Source: Cupriavidus numazuensis (GTDB lineage: Bacteria; Pseudomonadota; Gammaproteobacteria; Burkholderiales; Burkholderiaceae). From it: a DNA stretch of 64,000 bases. Positions 35,810-44,356 of the stretch are shown piece after piece; position 1 is the stretch's first letter; each line of letters starts with the position of its first letter. Under the pieces are notes generated by a model, which saw only the letters and a list, made by a program, of their open reading frames with translations, was not told the origin of the DNA and ran no database searches. Position numbers and translations under genes: made by a program. The DNA is taken from the NCBI RefSeq assembly GCF_905397435.1, contig NZ_CAJPVI010000005.1:1-64000 (forward strand), given 5' to 3'.

Positions 35810-38047
35810 TTACTCCGGATTGGCGGCGTAACCGTAATAGGCATAGCGATAGCGCCCATACTTGGAACCATAGCCGTAGCGGAAGGCGTTGGGGTTCAAA
35901 CCATTGAAAATCACCCCCTTCACCTCTGCCTTGGCGTGACTCAGCTGTTTCGCACTTTCGGTCACCTCGCCAATAGTTGTGGTTTCGAACCGAGTCACCA
36001 GGAATACGGTGCCGCAGCGAGCAGCAAGTACTGTTGTGTCGGCCACTGCCAAAACTGGCGGTGTGTCGATCAGTACAAGGTCGTAGCGCTCGCTTAAGCG
36101 ATCCAGCAGTTGCACCATTCGCTCATTTAGGAGCAACTCAGAAGGATTTGGCGGAATTGTGCCAGTGCCAATCAGATCCAGATTTTGCGCAACGTCGCGA
36201 TGAATCACATCGTCGATGTTGGCATTTCCGGCGAGTACATCTGATAGGCCTGGATTGCGGTCTTTACCGAAGTACTGATTGAGATATCCCTTTCGCATGT
36301 CAGCATCGATGAGCAGCACCCGCTTGCCGCCCGAGGCCATAACCGCTGCCAGATTGGCTGAGATGAATGATTTGCCAACCCCCGGGGTTGGGCCAGTCAG
36401 CAAGACACGATTGTCGCCGGCATCTAGCATCGCAAACTGGAGTGCGGTCCGCAGGCTGCGCAAGCTCTCAATAGACGGCTCGTTGGGAAAGCGCTCGGCG
36501 AGCAGATACTGTCCTCGCTTACGGGTTCGGAGTTCGTCCGCCAGAGAATTTTGTGCATGGGAGAGCGGGACGGTGGCATACACGTTGAGCCCAGTGTGCT
36601 GCTCGATATCCTGGGCGTCCGTAATGCCGCCATAGAGGGCATCCCGGATAAGCGCTACGATTGCCCCTAACATCAAGCCGGCGATCGCGGCCAGTGGGAT
36701 TATCAACAGCTTTCTGGGCTTGACCGGCTCCTCGGGAACTGGCGAGTTGTCAACGAGCCGAACGTTACCTACTTTTCCTGCCTTTACCAGTTTGAGCTGC
36801 TGCATATTGTTCAGCAAGCCAACATAGAGCTCGTTATTGACCTGAACATCGCGCATCAGGCGTACGGTGTCCTGCTCAAGATTGGGCAGGGCCTTGACTC
36901 TGCTCTCTATGCCTCCCGCTTTCGCCGTCAACCCCGCAATCTGTTGGTCGATGGCCTGCAAAGCGGGGTGTCCCGGCGCAAAGCGAGTGACCAATTCTGC
37001 ACGTTTCTGCTTTAGCTCTTGAAGGCCGGATTGGGTCGCCACACTTTGCTGTAGGAAGGCCTTACCTTCTTCGCTCAGATCAAACGTGCCGCGCTTATTG
37101 CGCATCGCGTTGTACTTGACCTCGGCCTGTTCGAGTTCGCGTTTCAATTGAGGAAGCATGTCGCCAAGAAAAACGAGCGACTTTTCAGCCTCTGCTGCCT
37201 TACGCTTGATGTTCTGCGCTACATATTCTTCGCCAACCTCATTCAGGATAGAAGCGGTAAGCGCGGGATCTTTACCACGCAGTGCGGCGCCAATAATGCC
37301 GCTCTGCTTTCCCCTCTCTTCGATCTTTAGCTCATCCTGCAACTTCTCCAGCGTTTTCAGACGGGAAGCCCGTATCAGCGTGAATGCAATGCCCCGCTTC
37401 GCCTTCAGCTCTGCCACAAGCAGACTGATGGTCCCAATGCTTTGGTTGATCTGCAAGGGTTCACCGACCTTGCCTTCGACGGGCTGATCCAGACTGCTTT
37501 GCTCTAACCGAAAGCGGCCATCGCCCAACGCAGTCAGGGTGAACTTCTCATCTTCCAATTCTTCCGGCACATCGAAGAGGCTTACCTTGATGGATTCCGC
37601 CGCCCACGCATAGCCACCGAAGCCCATAAGCCCCGGCTCGGAAAGTCCCTTCGATCGCCGAGCAATCCAGGACCCGATCAATGGGACGTACTTTGGCTGC
37701 ACACTGATGTACAGAAGCAGATTGTCCACCGCCTTGCCTACGACCATACGGGAACGCAGTAGCTCGATTTCGGCCGTAGCTTGGGTCTTGACGTCGAAGA
37801 GAGAAGAAACATCACCTAACAGACTGTTTGCGCTGTTAGGGTTGTCCTCTACCTGAACGAGGATGTCGGCCTCATAGACCGGCGGCGCAAGGAACGCATA
37901 GGCAATACCAAGTACCAGCACCACAGCGGCAATGCTCGCAATCAACCACCGATTTGCCAGCAACACATCCAGATAACGCACAAGATCAATCTCGTCATCC
38001 GGCATTTGCTGCCCAGCAACTGGAACGTAAGGGAGATTCTGGCTCAT
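35810..38047 (-). CDS. wzc: polysaccharide co-polymerase/tyrosine autokinase Wzc
   Basis: A 745-residue inner-membrane BY-kinase. Membrane helices at about 33-54 and 447-468 flank a periplasmic Wzz/GNVR region with coiled coils (about 280-400). The cytoplasmic kinase has Walker A GPTPGVGKS (552-560), Walker A' LLIDAD (578-583) and Walker B LVLIDTPP (657-664). It ends in a tyrosine cluster with eight Tyr between 724 and 740. Cycles of autophosphorylation and Wzb dephosphorylation drive polymerisation and export. Its gene lies 20 bp after wzb. Confidence 0.95.
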   Translation of the reverse strand: MSQNLPYVPVAGQQMPDDEIDLVRYLDVLLANRWLIASIAAVVLVLGIAYAFLAPPVYEADILVQVEDNPNSANSLLGDVSSLFDVKTQATAEIELLRSRMVVGKAVDNLLLYISVQPKYVPLIGSWIARRSKGLSEPGLMGFGGYAWAAESIKVSLFDVPEELEDEKFTLTALGDGRFRLEQSSLDQPVEGKVGEPLQINQSIGTISLLVAELKAKRGIAFTLIRASRLKTLEKLQDELKIEERGKQSGIIGAALRGKDPALTASILNEVGEEYVAQNIKRKAAEAEKSLVFLGDMLPQLKRELEQAEVKYNAMRNKRGTFDLSEEGKAFLQQSVATQSGLQELKQKRAELVTRFAPGHPALQAIDQQIAGLTAKAGGIESRVKALPNLEQDTVRLMRDVQVNNELYVGLLNNMQQLKLVKAGKVGNVRLVDNSPVPEEPVKPRKLLIIPLAAIAGLMLGAIVALIRDALYGGITDAQDIEQHTGLNVYATVPLSHAQNSLADELRTRKRGQYLLAERFPNEPSIESLRSLRTALQFAMLDAGDNRVLLTGPTPGVGKSFISANLAAVMASGGKRVLLIDADMRKGYLNQYFGKDRNPGLSDVLAGNANIDDVIHRDVAQNLDLIGTGTIPPNPSELLLNERMVQLLDRLSERYDLVLIDTPPVLAVADTTVLAARCGTVFLVTRFETTTIGEVTESAKQLSHAKAEVKGVIFNGLNPNAFRYGYGSKYGRYRYAYYGYAANPE

Positions 38048-38067
38048 AAATCAAACTGCCAATGCTG

Positions 38068-38505
38068 TTAAGCAAGCGCCCGAATGCGGGGCACCCACGC
38101 ATTCACACCCTGCTGGATGAGTTGAAAGGAGTGTTCAAACGCAGCCCGCGGCTGGCGATAAGGGTCATCAATATCGAACTTACCGACTTCGCCGAGGCGG
38201 AAGACCTTACCGGACGCAGCTGGATAACGACGTTGAATCTCCGCCTTCTGTTCGCCATCCATCACAAGAATCAGGTCTGCCTGACTGGCCAGCACGCTGG
38301 TGAGTTGCTGGGCACGATGCGGCGAGATATCAACGCCAGTCTCGGTGGCAAGCTCGATGGCCGTAGCATCAGCAGGCTTGCCTACCAGTGCGCCAAGTCC
38401 GGCTGAAAATACGTTCAGTTCCGGCAATGCTTGGCGCAACAACCCTTCCGCCATCGGACTGCGACAAATATTCCCAATACAAACAACAAGCACGCGCTTA
38501 ATCAT
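38068..38505 (-). CDS. wzb: low-molecular-weight protein tyrosine phosphatase Wzb
   Basis: A 145-residue phosphatase. The P-loop VCIGNICRSP has catalytic Cys9 and Arg15, and the general acid Asp lies in DIDDPY near residue 115. It dephosphorylates the C-terminal tyrosines of Wzc. The ATG at 38505 overlaps the wza stop by 4 bp, so the two are translationally coupled; a longer upstream start reads into wza. Confidence 0.95.
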   Translation of the reverse strand: MIKRVLVVCIGNICRSPMAEGLLRQALPELNVFSAGLGALVGKPADATAIELATETGVDISPHRAQQLTSVLASQADLILVMDGEQKAEIQRRYPAASGKVFRLGEVGKFDIDDPYRQPRAAFEHSFQLIQQGVNAWVPRIRALA

Positions 38506-39635
38506 TTCAACGTATTCGCAGTCGAATTGAAGAAATTGGCGCTCGGAATCAACTGGTTGATCACGCGGCTCCATCGCACTACCCCGGCGGCATCTACGTA
38601 CACGACGTCTTTGGGCTTCAGTTCAAACGCCTCGGCCAATGCCAGCGACACAGGCGACTTGCCGTCAAGATGGAATACTTCCGCTTCGCCATCTGCACTC
38701 TTGCGAATGACGTAGACCTCCTTGGCGTCAGCGGAGATCGGGTTAAGCCCGCCCACTTCGCCAATGGCCTCATTGAGCGTCAGGCGGCCATTGCGAGGCA
38801 GTACGGTAGAGGGCCGTACCACTTCACCAGCGACAAACACCTTGCTGTCCTCGCGCTGCTCAACACGGACGACGTCGCCGGATTGAAGCAGGACATTTGC
38901 GGGGTCAATGCCTTGCTGCAGCAAGGCGGGCATGTTGACGTAGTAGTTCTTGCCACCGCGGCTGATGCGAACGCGGCTGTTGTCGCCGGTCGTGACGTTG
39001 ATCCCGCCGGCACGATTCAATGCTTCCACCAGGGTCATGGGCACGTCATCGATGTTTTGCGGGCCCGCGACTTTGACTTCGCCGTCCAGGTAGATCCGCT
39101 TGCTGCGATAGGCAAGCACGCGAACCGTGAGCTGGGGCAGCATAACGACACTCTTGAGCGCGACGCTCAGCTCGCCGCGAACCTGATCGGGCGTCTTGCC
39201 GACTACTTTTACTATGCCCGCATAGGGGAACTGAATGGTGCCGGCCGGACTGACAACATAGCCAGGTACATTGGCAGCGCCGCTGTAGTTCGGGATGTCA
39301 TACGCAGCGCCGATCGAATAGGTTTGCGTCGGGAAGACCAGCTCGGGGTGGTCCCACACCACAATGGACAAGATGTCGCCCGCACCGATCGTGTATGGCT
39401 GCGGCGTGCTAAACAGTGCTTCGACACCTTCATTCGTCGGCCGGGCCGCCGCCTTCTGCGCCCGTACCAGCTCCGGCGTGATCGGGGTTACCTTCGGGAC
39501 CGAATTCGGATCCTCCGGATTCAGCGGCCGCTGAGGATCAAAGCGCATACCCGGCGCCAGTGCGCAGGATGCCAGCAAGGGAACCACTGCAATTGCGACC
39601 AGCCCTCGACGGACACTGAGAAGTCTTGACAACAT
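38502..39635 (-). CDS. wza: outer-membrane polysaccharide export lipoprotein Wza
   Basis: A 377-residue lipoprotein with lipobox LLASC (Cys23). The poly-export domain contains the landmark YTIGAGDILSIVVWDHPEL and a family-typical GTIQFPYAG. SLBB-type repeats follow (VAGPQNIDDVPMTLVEALNR and VVRPSTVLPRNGRLTLNEAI). It forms the octameric export channel. It is the first gene of the minus-strand operon, and the promoter must lie in the long non-coding region upstream of 39635. Confidence 0.95.
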   Translation of the reverse strand: MLSRLLSVRRGLVAIAVVPLLASCALAPGMRFDPQRPLNPEDPNSVPKVTPITPELVRAQKAAARPTNEGVEALFSTPQPYTIGAGDILSIVVWDHPELVFPTQTYSIGAAYDIPNYSGAANVPGYVVSPAGTIQFPYAGIVKVVGKTPDQVRGELSVALKSVVMLPQLTVRVLAYRSKRIYLDGEVKVAGPQNIDDVPMTLVEALNRAGGINVTTGDNSRVRISRGGKNYYVNMPALLQQGIDPANVLLQSGDVVRVEQREDSKVFVAGEVVRPSTVLPRNGRLTLNEAIGEVGGLNPISADAKEVYVIRKSADGEAEVFHLDGKSPVSLALAEAFELKPKDVVYVDAAGVVRWSRVINQLIPSANFFNSTANTLK

Positions 39636-40271
39636 TTAATACGTCTTCAAAGGTTGACATGACGCCGAAGACGCTTGAAGCAAATGCGCTTGCCGGTCGC
39701 TGAGGCAGCGGCATCGTGTACAACGCTTTGCAGTTCTTCCCGGCGCGCCTGGTGCAATGCCGGATCGTCCGGCCCCCACCCCGTTTTCTTACCCAGCACA
39801 TGGGTTGGCTACTTGACCCCCGCCGCGTGACGGCCGCCCTGGATTTGCATCGCTTTCTGCTTTTGACGCAATTTTCGCGAATTTGGCTATTTTATCATTT
39901 CGGCCTTAGGGTGACCATGGGTTTCCCCCATTGCAACAGGGCGAGCGAAGTATTGCCGACGCAACATTGGCGCCAGATCCATGGCAGTCATGGGCGCGGT
40001 GGATGGTTTCGCAGAAGGGTAGAAGCTGCCAACACCCAATCGGGTGAGTTGCAAGGGCGCGACGCCTGCGCCGAAATGCGCCACCTGAAATGCTAAAAGT
40101 GTCAAAACACGCGCATTTTCGCGGCATGCAGCGATTCACCCAGAATCCCCCGCGGGCCGACTTCAGCCGGCTGGATCATGGCTGGGAAGCCCCACCCCAC
40201 TTCAGCAGGAGTGCAGTGAACGGAACCCGTTCGCATAATCCGGAAAAACGGCCAAAAGCACCTCTTTTTCG
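39636..40271. other. long upstream region of the wza operon
   Basis: About 640 bp with an A/T-rich centre (39850-39910) and no supportable gene. It should carry the promoter of the wza operon on the minus strand. The A/T-rich block around 39890-39905 is the best place to look for a -10 element. No operator could be identified. Confidence 0.4.
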
Positions 40272-40481
40272 ATGCATAGCACGCCCGCCCTTCTGATAGC
40301 CGCGACGGTGTTCGAACCGGTCTGGTTCGTTCCATTCCGCAAGGTATTCCGTCACGCGCACTTCTCGCCCGGGTATGCGTATCTGTCATTGGTGCCGGTG
40401 CTCGGGCCGCTGCTGTGCATCTGGATCCTGGCCGCCAAGCGCTGGCCGCTCAAGTCCAAGCTGATCAAGACCTATTCCTGA
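40272..40481 (+). CDS. small membrane protein, unknown
   Basis: A 69-residue protein with two hydrophobic segments (about 5-21 and 36-53) and a basic C-terminus (AKRWPLKSKLIKTYS). It has the G/C-rich third codon positions of real genes here. No Shine-Dalgarno is evident before the ATG and no family is recognised. It stands alone between the wza promoter region and the HTH regulator gene. Confidence 0.5.
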   Translation: MHSTPALLIAATVFEPVWFVPFRKVFRHAHFSPGYAYLSLVPVLGPLLCIWILAAKRWPLKSKLIKTYS

Positions 40482-41140
40482 AGGTTTGCGCAACGTCTCA
40501 AGGGGCAGCGGCTTCCCCCACACCCCCTGCCCTGTCTTCGCATCACCCGACCGGCGCCAGGGCGGCCCCCGTTCCGTACCGCGGCAGGCAGCAGAAGCTG
40601 GCGGGGGCCGGGCCGGCCCTGGGAATTGCACACCATCGCCTGAAAGTCGTCTCGTCAAGGCATCGGCCCTGACCGCCACGCCGGCGCGGGTGGAGTGAGG
40701 TCGACCACTACACCACCACCCTGACGCCCCCTATCTCCCGCCGCCCCCGTGTTTGCAAGGCACGGCACCGCACATACGAAAGCACCGACTCGGCGCCAGT
40801 CGGTCAAAAACCTCCACATGTGCGGGAAATAACAGAAGTATCGGAACTAGAACGTAAGAATGTGTGTCCGATTGTGGCATTTTTCGCGGCAAGGCATATC
40901 ATGGAAGTCAAATCCCCCATTTGGGGGGATTACATTGCAGTCACGTTGCCAGACCCCACAGAGGGGCGCCGCCGGTCCATCGCCATCGCTTGGGCAGGTG
41001 AGAAAAGAACGGACGTACTGCAGGCAATTCGAACGAGTTGCCATAGCAGCAGCCAGGGCCAGCCTTCGGAAGTCCGGGCGGCGCTTGCGGGGGGCCCGCA
41101 TTGATGCAGTCCTTTTCTCAAATTGACGACGGGTGATGCA
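40482..41140. other. non-coding region upstream of the HTH-receiver gene
   Basis: About 660 bp without a supportable gene. It includes an 8-bp perfect hairpin (AATCCCCC at 40911-40918 with GGGGGATT at about 40924-40931). Frames here have poor codon usage. The region may hold the promoter of the 41141 gene. Confidence 0.4.
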
Positions 41141-41737
41141 ATGCCAAGTCATACTGCCGTGGCTGAAAAGCCCTACTACAGTACGCGAACCGCCGCGAAG
41201 CTCCTGAATGTCTCGCTAGGAACAGTTCAAAAAATGGTCGAACGTGGCGAGCTGGGGGCGTGGAAGACCAACGGCGGCCATCGCCGCATCCACAAGGAAA
41301 CCGTTCATAACCTGCTGGCCACCCGCGTGGGCAGTCCTGCACCGGCCGAGCATGAGCTCGATCTGGTCGTCTTCCACCCTAATCACCAGGAAGCGCAGCG
41401 TATCCATGCCCAGCTTGCCAAATGGGGATTGCCGCTGCGCGCCGCGGTGGTGGAAGACGTGCTCGACACCGTCATCGCCTCGGTCAGCGCCCACCCGCGC
41501 GTGGTGCTCTATTACGTCGACGAACTGAACGACGCCGAGTCTGCGACCATCGAAAAGCTGCAGAGCTTTTTCTCGAGCCTGCACGTGGTCTTCGCCGTTA
41601 TCACCAACCGCCAGGCCTATGACGGCGTGGCCGATGCGCTGCAGCACTGGGGCATCATGGTGTTCCTGAAGACGCCGTCGCTTGAGGAGGTCAAGGGCTT
41701 CCTGCGCGCGCAGCTCATGATGGGCCGGGCCGGCTGA
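41141..41737 (+). CDS. excisionase/MerR-like HTH protein with receiver-like C-terminal domain
   Basis: A 198-residue regulator. The N-terminus is an HTH_17/BldC-type winged helix (about 11-60: YYSTRTAAKLLNVSLGTVQK, then ELGAWKTNGGHRRI). The C-terminal part (about 71-195) has the alternating beta/alpha pattern of a receiver (LDLVVFHPNHQEAQRIHAQL and a final VFLKTP resembling the KP turn). The conserved acidic pocket and phospho-Asp are absent or uncertain, so it is probably phosphorylation-independent. It lies 1.5 kb from wza, divergent, so a role in polysaccharide control is possible. ATG at 41141 follows GGGTGA; a TTG at 41123 is the alternative. Confidence 0.7.
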   Translation: MPSHTAVAEKPYYSTRTAAKLLNVSLGTVQKMVERGELGAWKTNGGHRRIHKETVHNLLATRVGSPAPAEHELDLVVFHPNHQEAQRIHAQLAKWGLPLRAAVVEDVLDTVIASVSAHPRVVLYYVDELNDAESATIEKLQSFFSSLHVVFAVITNRQAYDGVADALQHWGIMVFLKTPSLEEVKGFLRAQLMMGRAG

Positions 41738-41746
41738 AGCCGGCCC
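41727..41746. terminator. hairpin at the end of the HTH gene
   Basis: GGGCCGGC (41727-41734) pairs perfectly with 41739-41746 across TGAA and overlaps the stop codon. It stands between convergent genes, with no strong U-run, so termination is plausible in either direction but not certain. Confidence 0.5.
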
Positions 41747-41774
41747 GTTCCCGTTGCACCGCCGGCAAACGCGG

Positions 41775-42854
41775 TCAGGCCAGCGCCGCTTCGTGCGATG
41801 CCGAGGCGTGCGGCGCTTCCTGCGACGCCATCATCCAGCCATACAGGTTGCGCGGATCGGGCGGCATCGCGACGAGTTCCACATGCCGGCCCGCGTGGCG
41901 CGCCCGCGCGGCGGCATACAGCCAGCGCAGCGCCGAATAGTCTTCGAGCGCAAACCCGACGGAATCGAAGATCGTCACCTCGTCCGTGGCCGCGCGCCCG
42001 GGCATCCGGCCTGACAGCACCTGCCAGAGCTCGGTGACCGGCGCATCGGGGGCGAGCTGCTGGATCTCGCCTTCGAGCCGCGTCTGCGGTTCGTATTCCA
42101 CCACAATGCGCGCCTTGCGCAGGATGTCCGGATGCAGCTCGGTCTTGCCCGGACAGTCGCCACCCACCGCGTTCAGATGCATGCCGGGCCGCACCATGTC
42201 GGGTGTCAGGATCGTCGCTCGCGTCTTGTCGGCGGTCACGGTCGAGACGATGTCTGCACCGGCCAGTGCGGCATGCACGGTCTCCACCGGCACGATGGAC
42301 AGGTTCGCAACGCTGGCAAGGTTACGCGCGAGCCGTGCCGTGGCTTCGCGGTCGATGTCGTAGGCGCGGACCTCACGCACGCCAAGCAAGGCGTGGAACG
42401 CCAGCGCCTGGAACTCTGCCTGCGCACCATTGCCGATCAGCGCCATCACCTTACTGTCCGGCCGCGCCATGGCGCGCGCGGCGAGCGCCGACGTAGCCGC
42501 CGTGCGCAGCGCCGTGGCCAGGGTCAGGTCGGTCAGCATCAGCGGGAAGCCGGTCTCGACCTCGGCCAGCATGCCGCAGGCCATCACTGTCGGCATCGAC
42601 ACGCGCGCATTGCGCGGATGGCCGTTGACGTACTTGAATGCGTACTGCACGCCGTCCGTGACCGGCATCAGCTCGATCACGCCGACCGGCGAATGGCTGG
42701 CCAGGCGGGCCGATTTTTCGAATTGCTCCCAGCGCTGGAAATCCTGCCGCACATGGTCGGCCAGCTGCATGATGGCAACGGGCACACCGATGGCGCCGAC
42801 CAGTCGGGCAACGTCGGTGGCGTCCAGGAAGCGCGTCTTGGCGGTGTCTTTCAT
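41775..42854 (-). CDS. ornithine cyclodeaminase
   Basis: A 359-residue OCD/mu-crystallin-family enzyme that converts L-ornithine to L-proline and ammonia with NAD+ as internal cofactor. It shows the dinucleotide-binding GNGAQAEFQALAFHALLG, the family-typical VSTVTADKTRATIL and an NAVGGDCPGKTELHPDIL segment with the catalytic Asp. The start at 42854 has AGGAG upstream. It lies 22 bp downstream of the amidinohydrolase gene on the same strand, which supplies the ornithine side of the pathway. It may act on a related amino acid. Confidence 0.85.
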   Translation of the reverse strand: MKDTAKTRFLDATDVARLVGAIGVPVAIMQLADHVRQDFQRWEQFEKSARLASHSPVGVIELMPVTDGVQYAFKYVNGHPRNARVSMPTVMACGMLAEVETGFPLMLTDLTLATALRTAATSALAARAMARPDSKVMALIGNGAQAEFQALAFHALLGVREVRAYDIDREATARLARNLASVANLSIVPVETVHAALAGADIVSTVTADKTRATILTPDMVRPGMHLNAVGGDCPGKTELHPDILRKARIVVEYEPQTRLEGEIQQLAPDAPVTELWQVLSGRMPGRAATDEVTIFDSVGFALEDYSALRWLYAAARARHAGRHVELVAMPPDPRNLYGWMMASQEAPHASASHEAALA

Positions 42855-42876
42855 GGTGGACTCCTGTAGCTGCGGA

Positions 42877-43758
42877 TCACGCTGCGGCGCGAGCAGTCGT
42901 CGCGGCGCCACTGCTGCGGTCCAGCCGCAAGGTCATGCAATAGGCGCCGCCGCCGGACAGCATGAACGGTGACAGGTCGACTTCGCGCACCTGGTAGCCG
43001 CGGCCGCCCAGTTCCGCGCGCAGGTGCGGCGTGGTGCGCGTCATGACCACCTGGTCGTGCAGGTTGACGGCGTTCACGCTGAAGTGGCGCAGATCGTCCT
43101 CGGTCGCCTCGATGCGCAGGCTCGCCGGTACGCGCGCGCGCAGTTCGCGCAGGGCGGCTTCGCTGAAGGCCGGCGGGTAATACAGCACCTCGCCGCCGGA
43201 CAGTGGGCAGAAACACACGTCGAGGTGGTAGCTCTGCTCGGTGGCCAGTTCCAGCGCCACGACTTCGCGGCCAAAGTGCGCGGACATGGCGTCGGCGGCT
43301 TCGCGCGAGGAACGCGGGCCGAAGCCGGCCCAGAAGTGTCCGCGGCTCGCGTCCCAGATGCAGTCGCCAGCGCCTTCCTGATAGCACCCGTCGGGCAGCT
43401 GCATGACTTCGTCGACCAGCCCGCGCTGCCGCAGGCTTTCGAAGATGCTCGCGAACGGCGCTTCTTCGCCGCGCCGCTGCGGGTAACGGAAACGCGCCAG
43501 CACGGCGCGGCCATCGAGCACCACGGCGGCGTTGGCGGGGAACACCATGTCGGGCACGCCGGGAAAGCCCGGTGCGAGTTCTACCGTGAAGCCGGCCAGC
43601 TGCAAGGCTTCGTGCAAGGCGTCGAAGGCGCGGCTCGCATTGCGGTGCATGCCGCGCGGATCGCGTGCCCACGCTTGCGGATCCATCCACGGATTGATGC
43701 TGTAGGACACATCGTAGAACGTGGGTTCGACAAGCAGGATGGTAGGGGTGGTGATCAC
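42877..43758 (-). CDS. arginine dihydrolase/DDAH-type amidinohydrolase
   Basis: A 293-residue guanidino-group hydrolase of the arginine deiminase superfamily, closest in layout to CtlX and arginine dihydrolase (ArgZ). It has an N-terminal FPANAAVVL loop, GDCIWDASRGHFWAG, catalytic His in YHLDVCF and the C-terminal nucleophile Cys in GGGAYCMTLRL. These enzymes convert arginine to ornithine or to citrulline. The adjacent ornithine cyclodeaminase favours an ornithine-producing route, but dimethylarginine or citrulline-type substrates cannot be excluded. First gene of the two-gene operon, divergent from an Lrp-type regulator. Confidence 0.8.
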   Translation of the reverse strand: MITTPTILLVEPTFYDVSYSINPWMDPQAWARDPRGMHRNASRAFDALHEALQLAGFTVELAPGFPGVPDMVFPANAAVVLDGRAVLARFRYPQRRGEEAPFASIFESLRQRGLVDEVMQLPDGCYQEGAGDCIWDASRGHFWAGFGPRSSREAADAMSAHFGREVVALELATEQSYHLDVCFCPLSGGEVLYYPPAFSEAALRELRARVPASLRIEATEDDLRHFSVNAVNLHDQVVMTRTTPHLRAELGGRGYQVREVDLSPFMLSGGGAYCMTLRLDRSSGAATTARAAA

Positions 43759-43862
43759 GGCGGCTCCTTTGGGGGTCGTCGGCAGCGGGTTCGCGGCGCG
43801 GGTGTTGTTCAGTGGTTCGATTGCATTTTCGTGCGCGCCGGTGTTAACTAATAGCCAGCAAC

Positions 43863-43891
43863 TTGCACAAAATGATGAGGCGAATGTACAA
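43863..43891. promoter_or_regulatory. inverted repeat in the Lrp/arginine-enzyme divergent region
   Basis: TTGCACA (43863-43869) faces TGTACAA (43885-43891), matching its complement in six of seven positions. The centres are 22 bp apart, about two helical turns. It lies in the 166-bp divergent gap, 34 bp before the regulator start. A binding site for the adjacent Lrp-type regulator is a reasonable guess. Confidence 0.45.
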
Positions 43892-43924
43892 ATCGCCAGT
43901 CATCGCAATCAAAACGACAGCCCC

Positions 43925-44347
43925 ATGGATGCCATCGACCAACAACTGCTGTCGCTGCTCCGCGACAACGCCCGCACGCCGGTGACCGCGCTCGCGCAGG
44001 CGCTGCGCGTGTCGCGCGCGACTGTGCAGAACCGCATCGACAAACTGGAAAAGGAAGGGCTGATCGTCGGCTACACGGTGCGGCTGCGGCCGGAAGCCGA
44101 GCCGCACCGCATCCGCGCGTGGATGACGGTGGCGGTAGAAGGCAACAAGGCCCGCGCCGTGCTGCAGGCCTTGCGTGGCGAGCCGAATGTGCAGGCGCTG
44201 CACACCACCAACGGCCGCTGGGACATCATTGCGGAACTGCGTGCCGATACGCTCGAAGCGTTCGACCGAACGCTGGACCGGATCCGGCTGATCGATGGCA
44301 TCAGCGCCACCGAGACCAGCATCCTGCTGTCGACCTACAAGCTGTAG
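43925..44347 (+). CDS. Lrp/AsnC-family regulator of the arginine-ornithine genes
   Basis: A 140-residue Lrp/AsnC protein. The N-terminal HTH (DAIDQQLLSLLRDNARTPVT, LAQALRVSRATVQNRIDKLE) is followed by a RAM ligand-binding domain ending in TETSILLSTYKL. Length is slightly shorter than average. The start at 43925 removes a non-homologous extension that would overlap the divergent promoter region. The divergent arrangement with the arginine/ornithine genes suggests it controls them, sensing arginine, ornithine or a product. Confidence 0.85.
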   Translation: MDAIDQQLLSLLRDNARTPVTALAQALRVSRATVQNRIDKLEKEGLIVGYTVRLRPEAEPHRIRAWMTVAVEGNKARAVLQALRGEPNVQALHTTNGRWDIIAELRADTLEAFDRTLDRIRLIDGISATETSILLSTYKL

Positions 44348-44356
44348 CGCAAACGC

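Noticed and set aside
39716-40096. A 126-codon plus-strand frame upstream of the small membrane protein
   Set aside because: No Shine-Dalgarno, atypical codon use, and no recognisable motif; treated as part of the wza upstream region.
40820-41104. A 94-codon frame upstream of the HTH-receiver gene
   Set aside because: It runs through a hairpin and has poor codon usage. No ribosome-binding site or family resemblance was seen.
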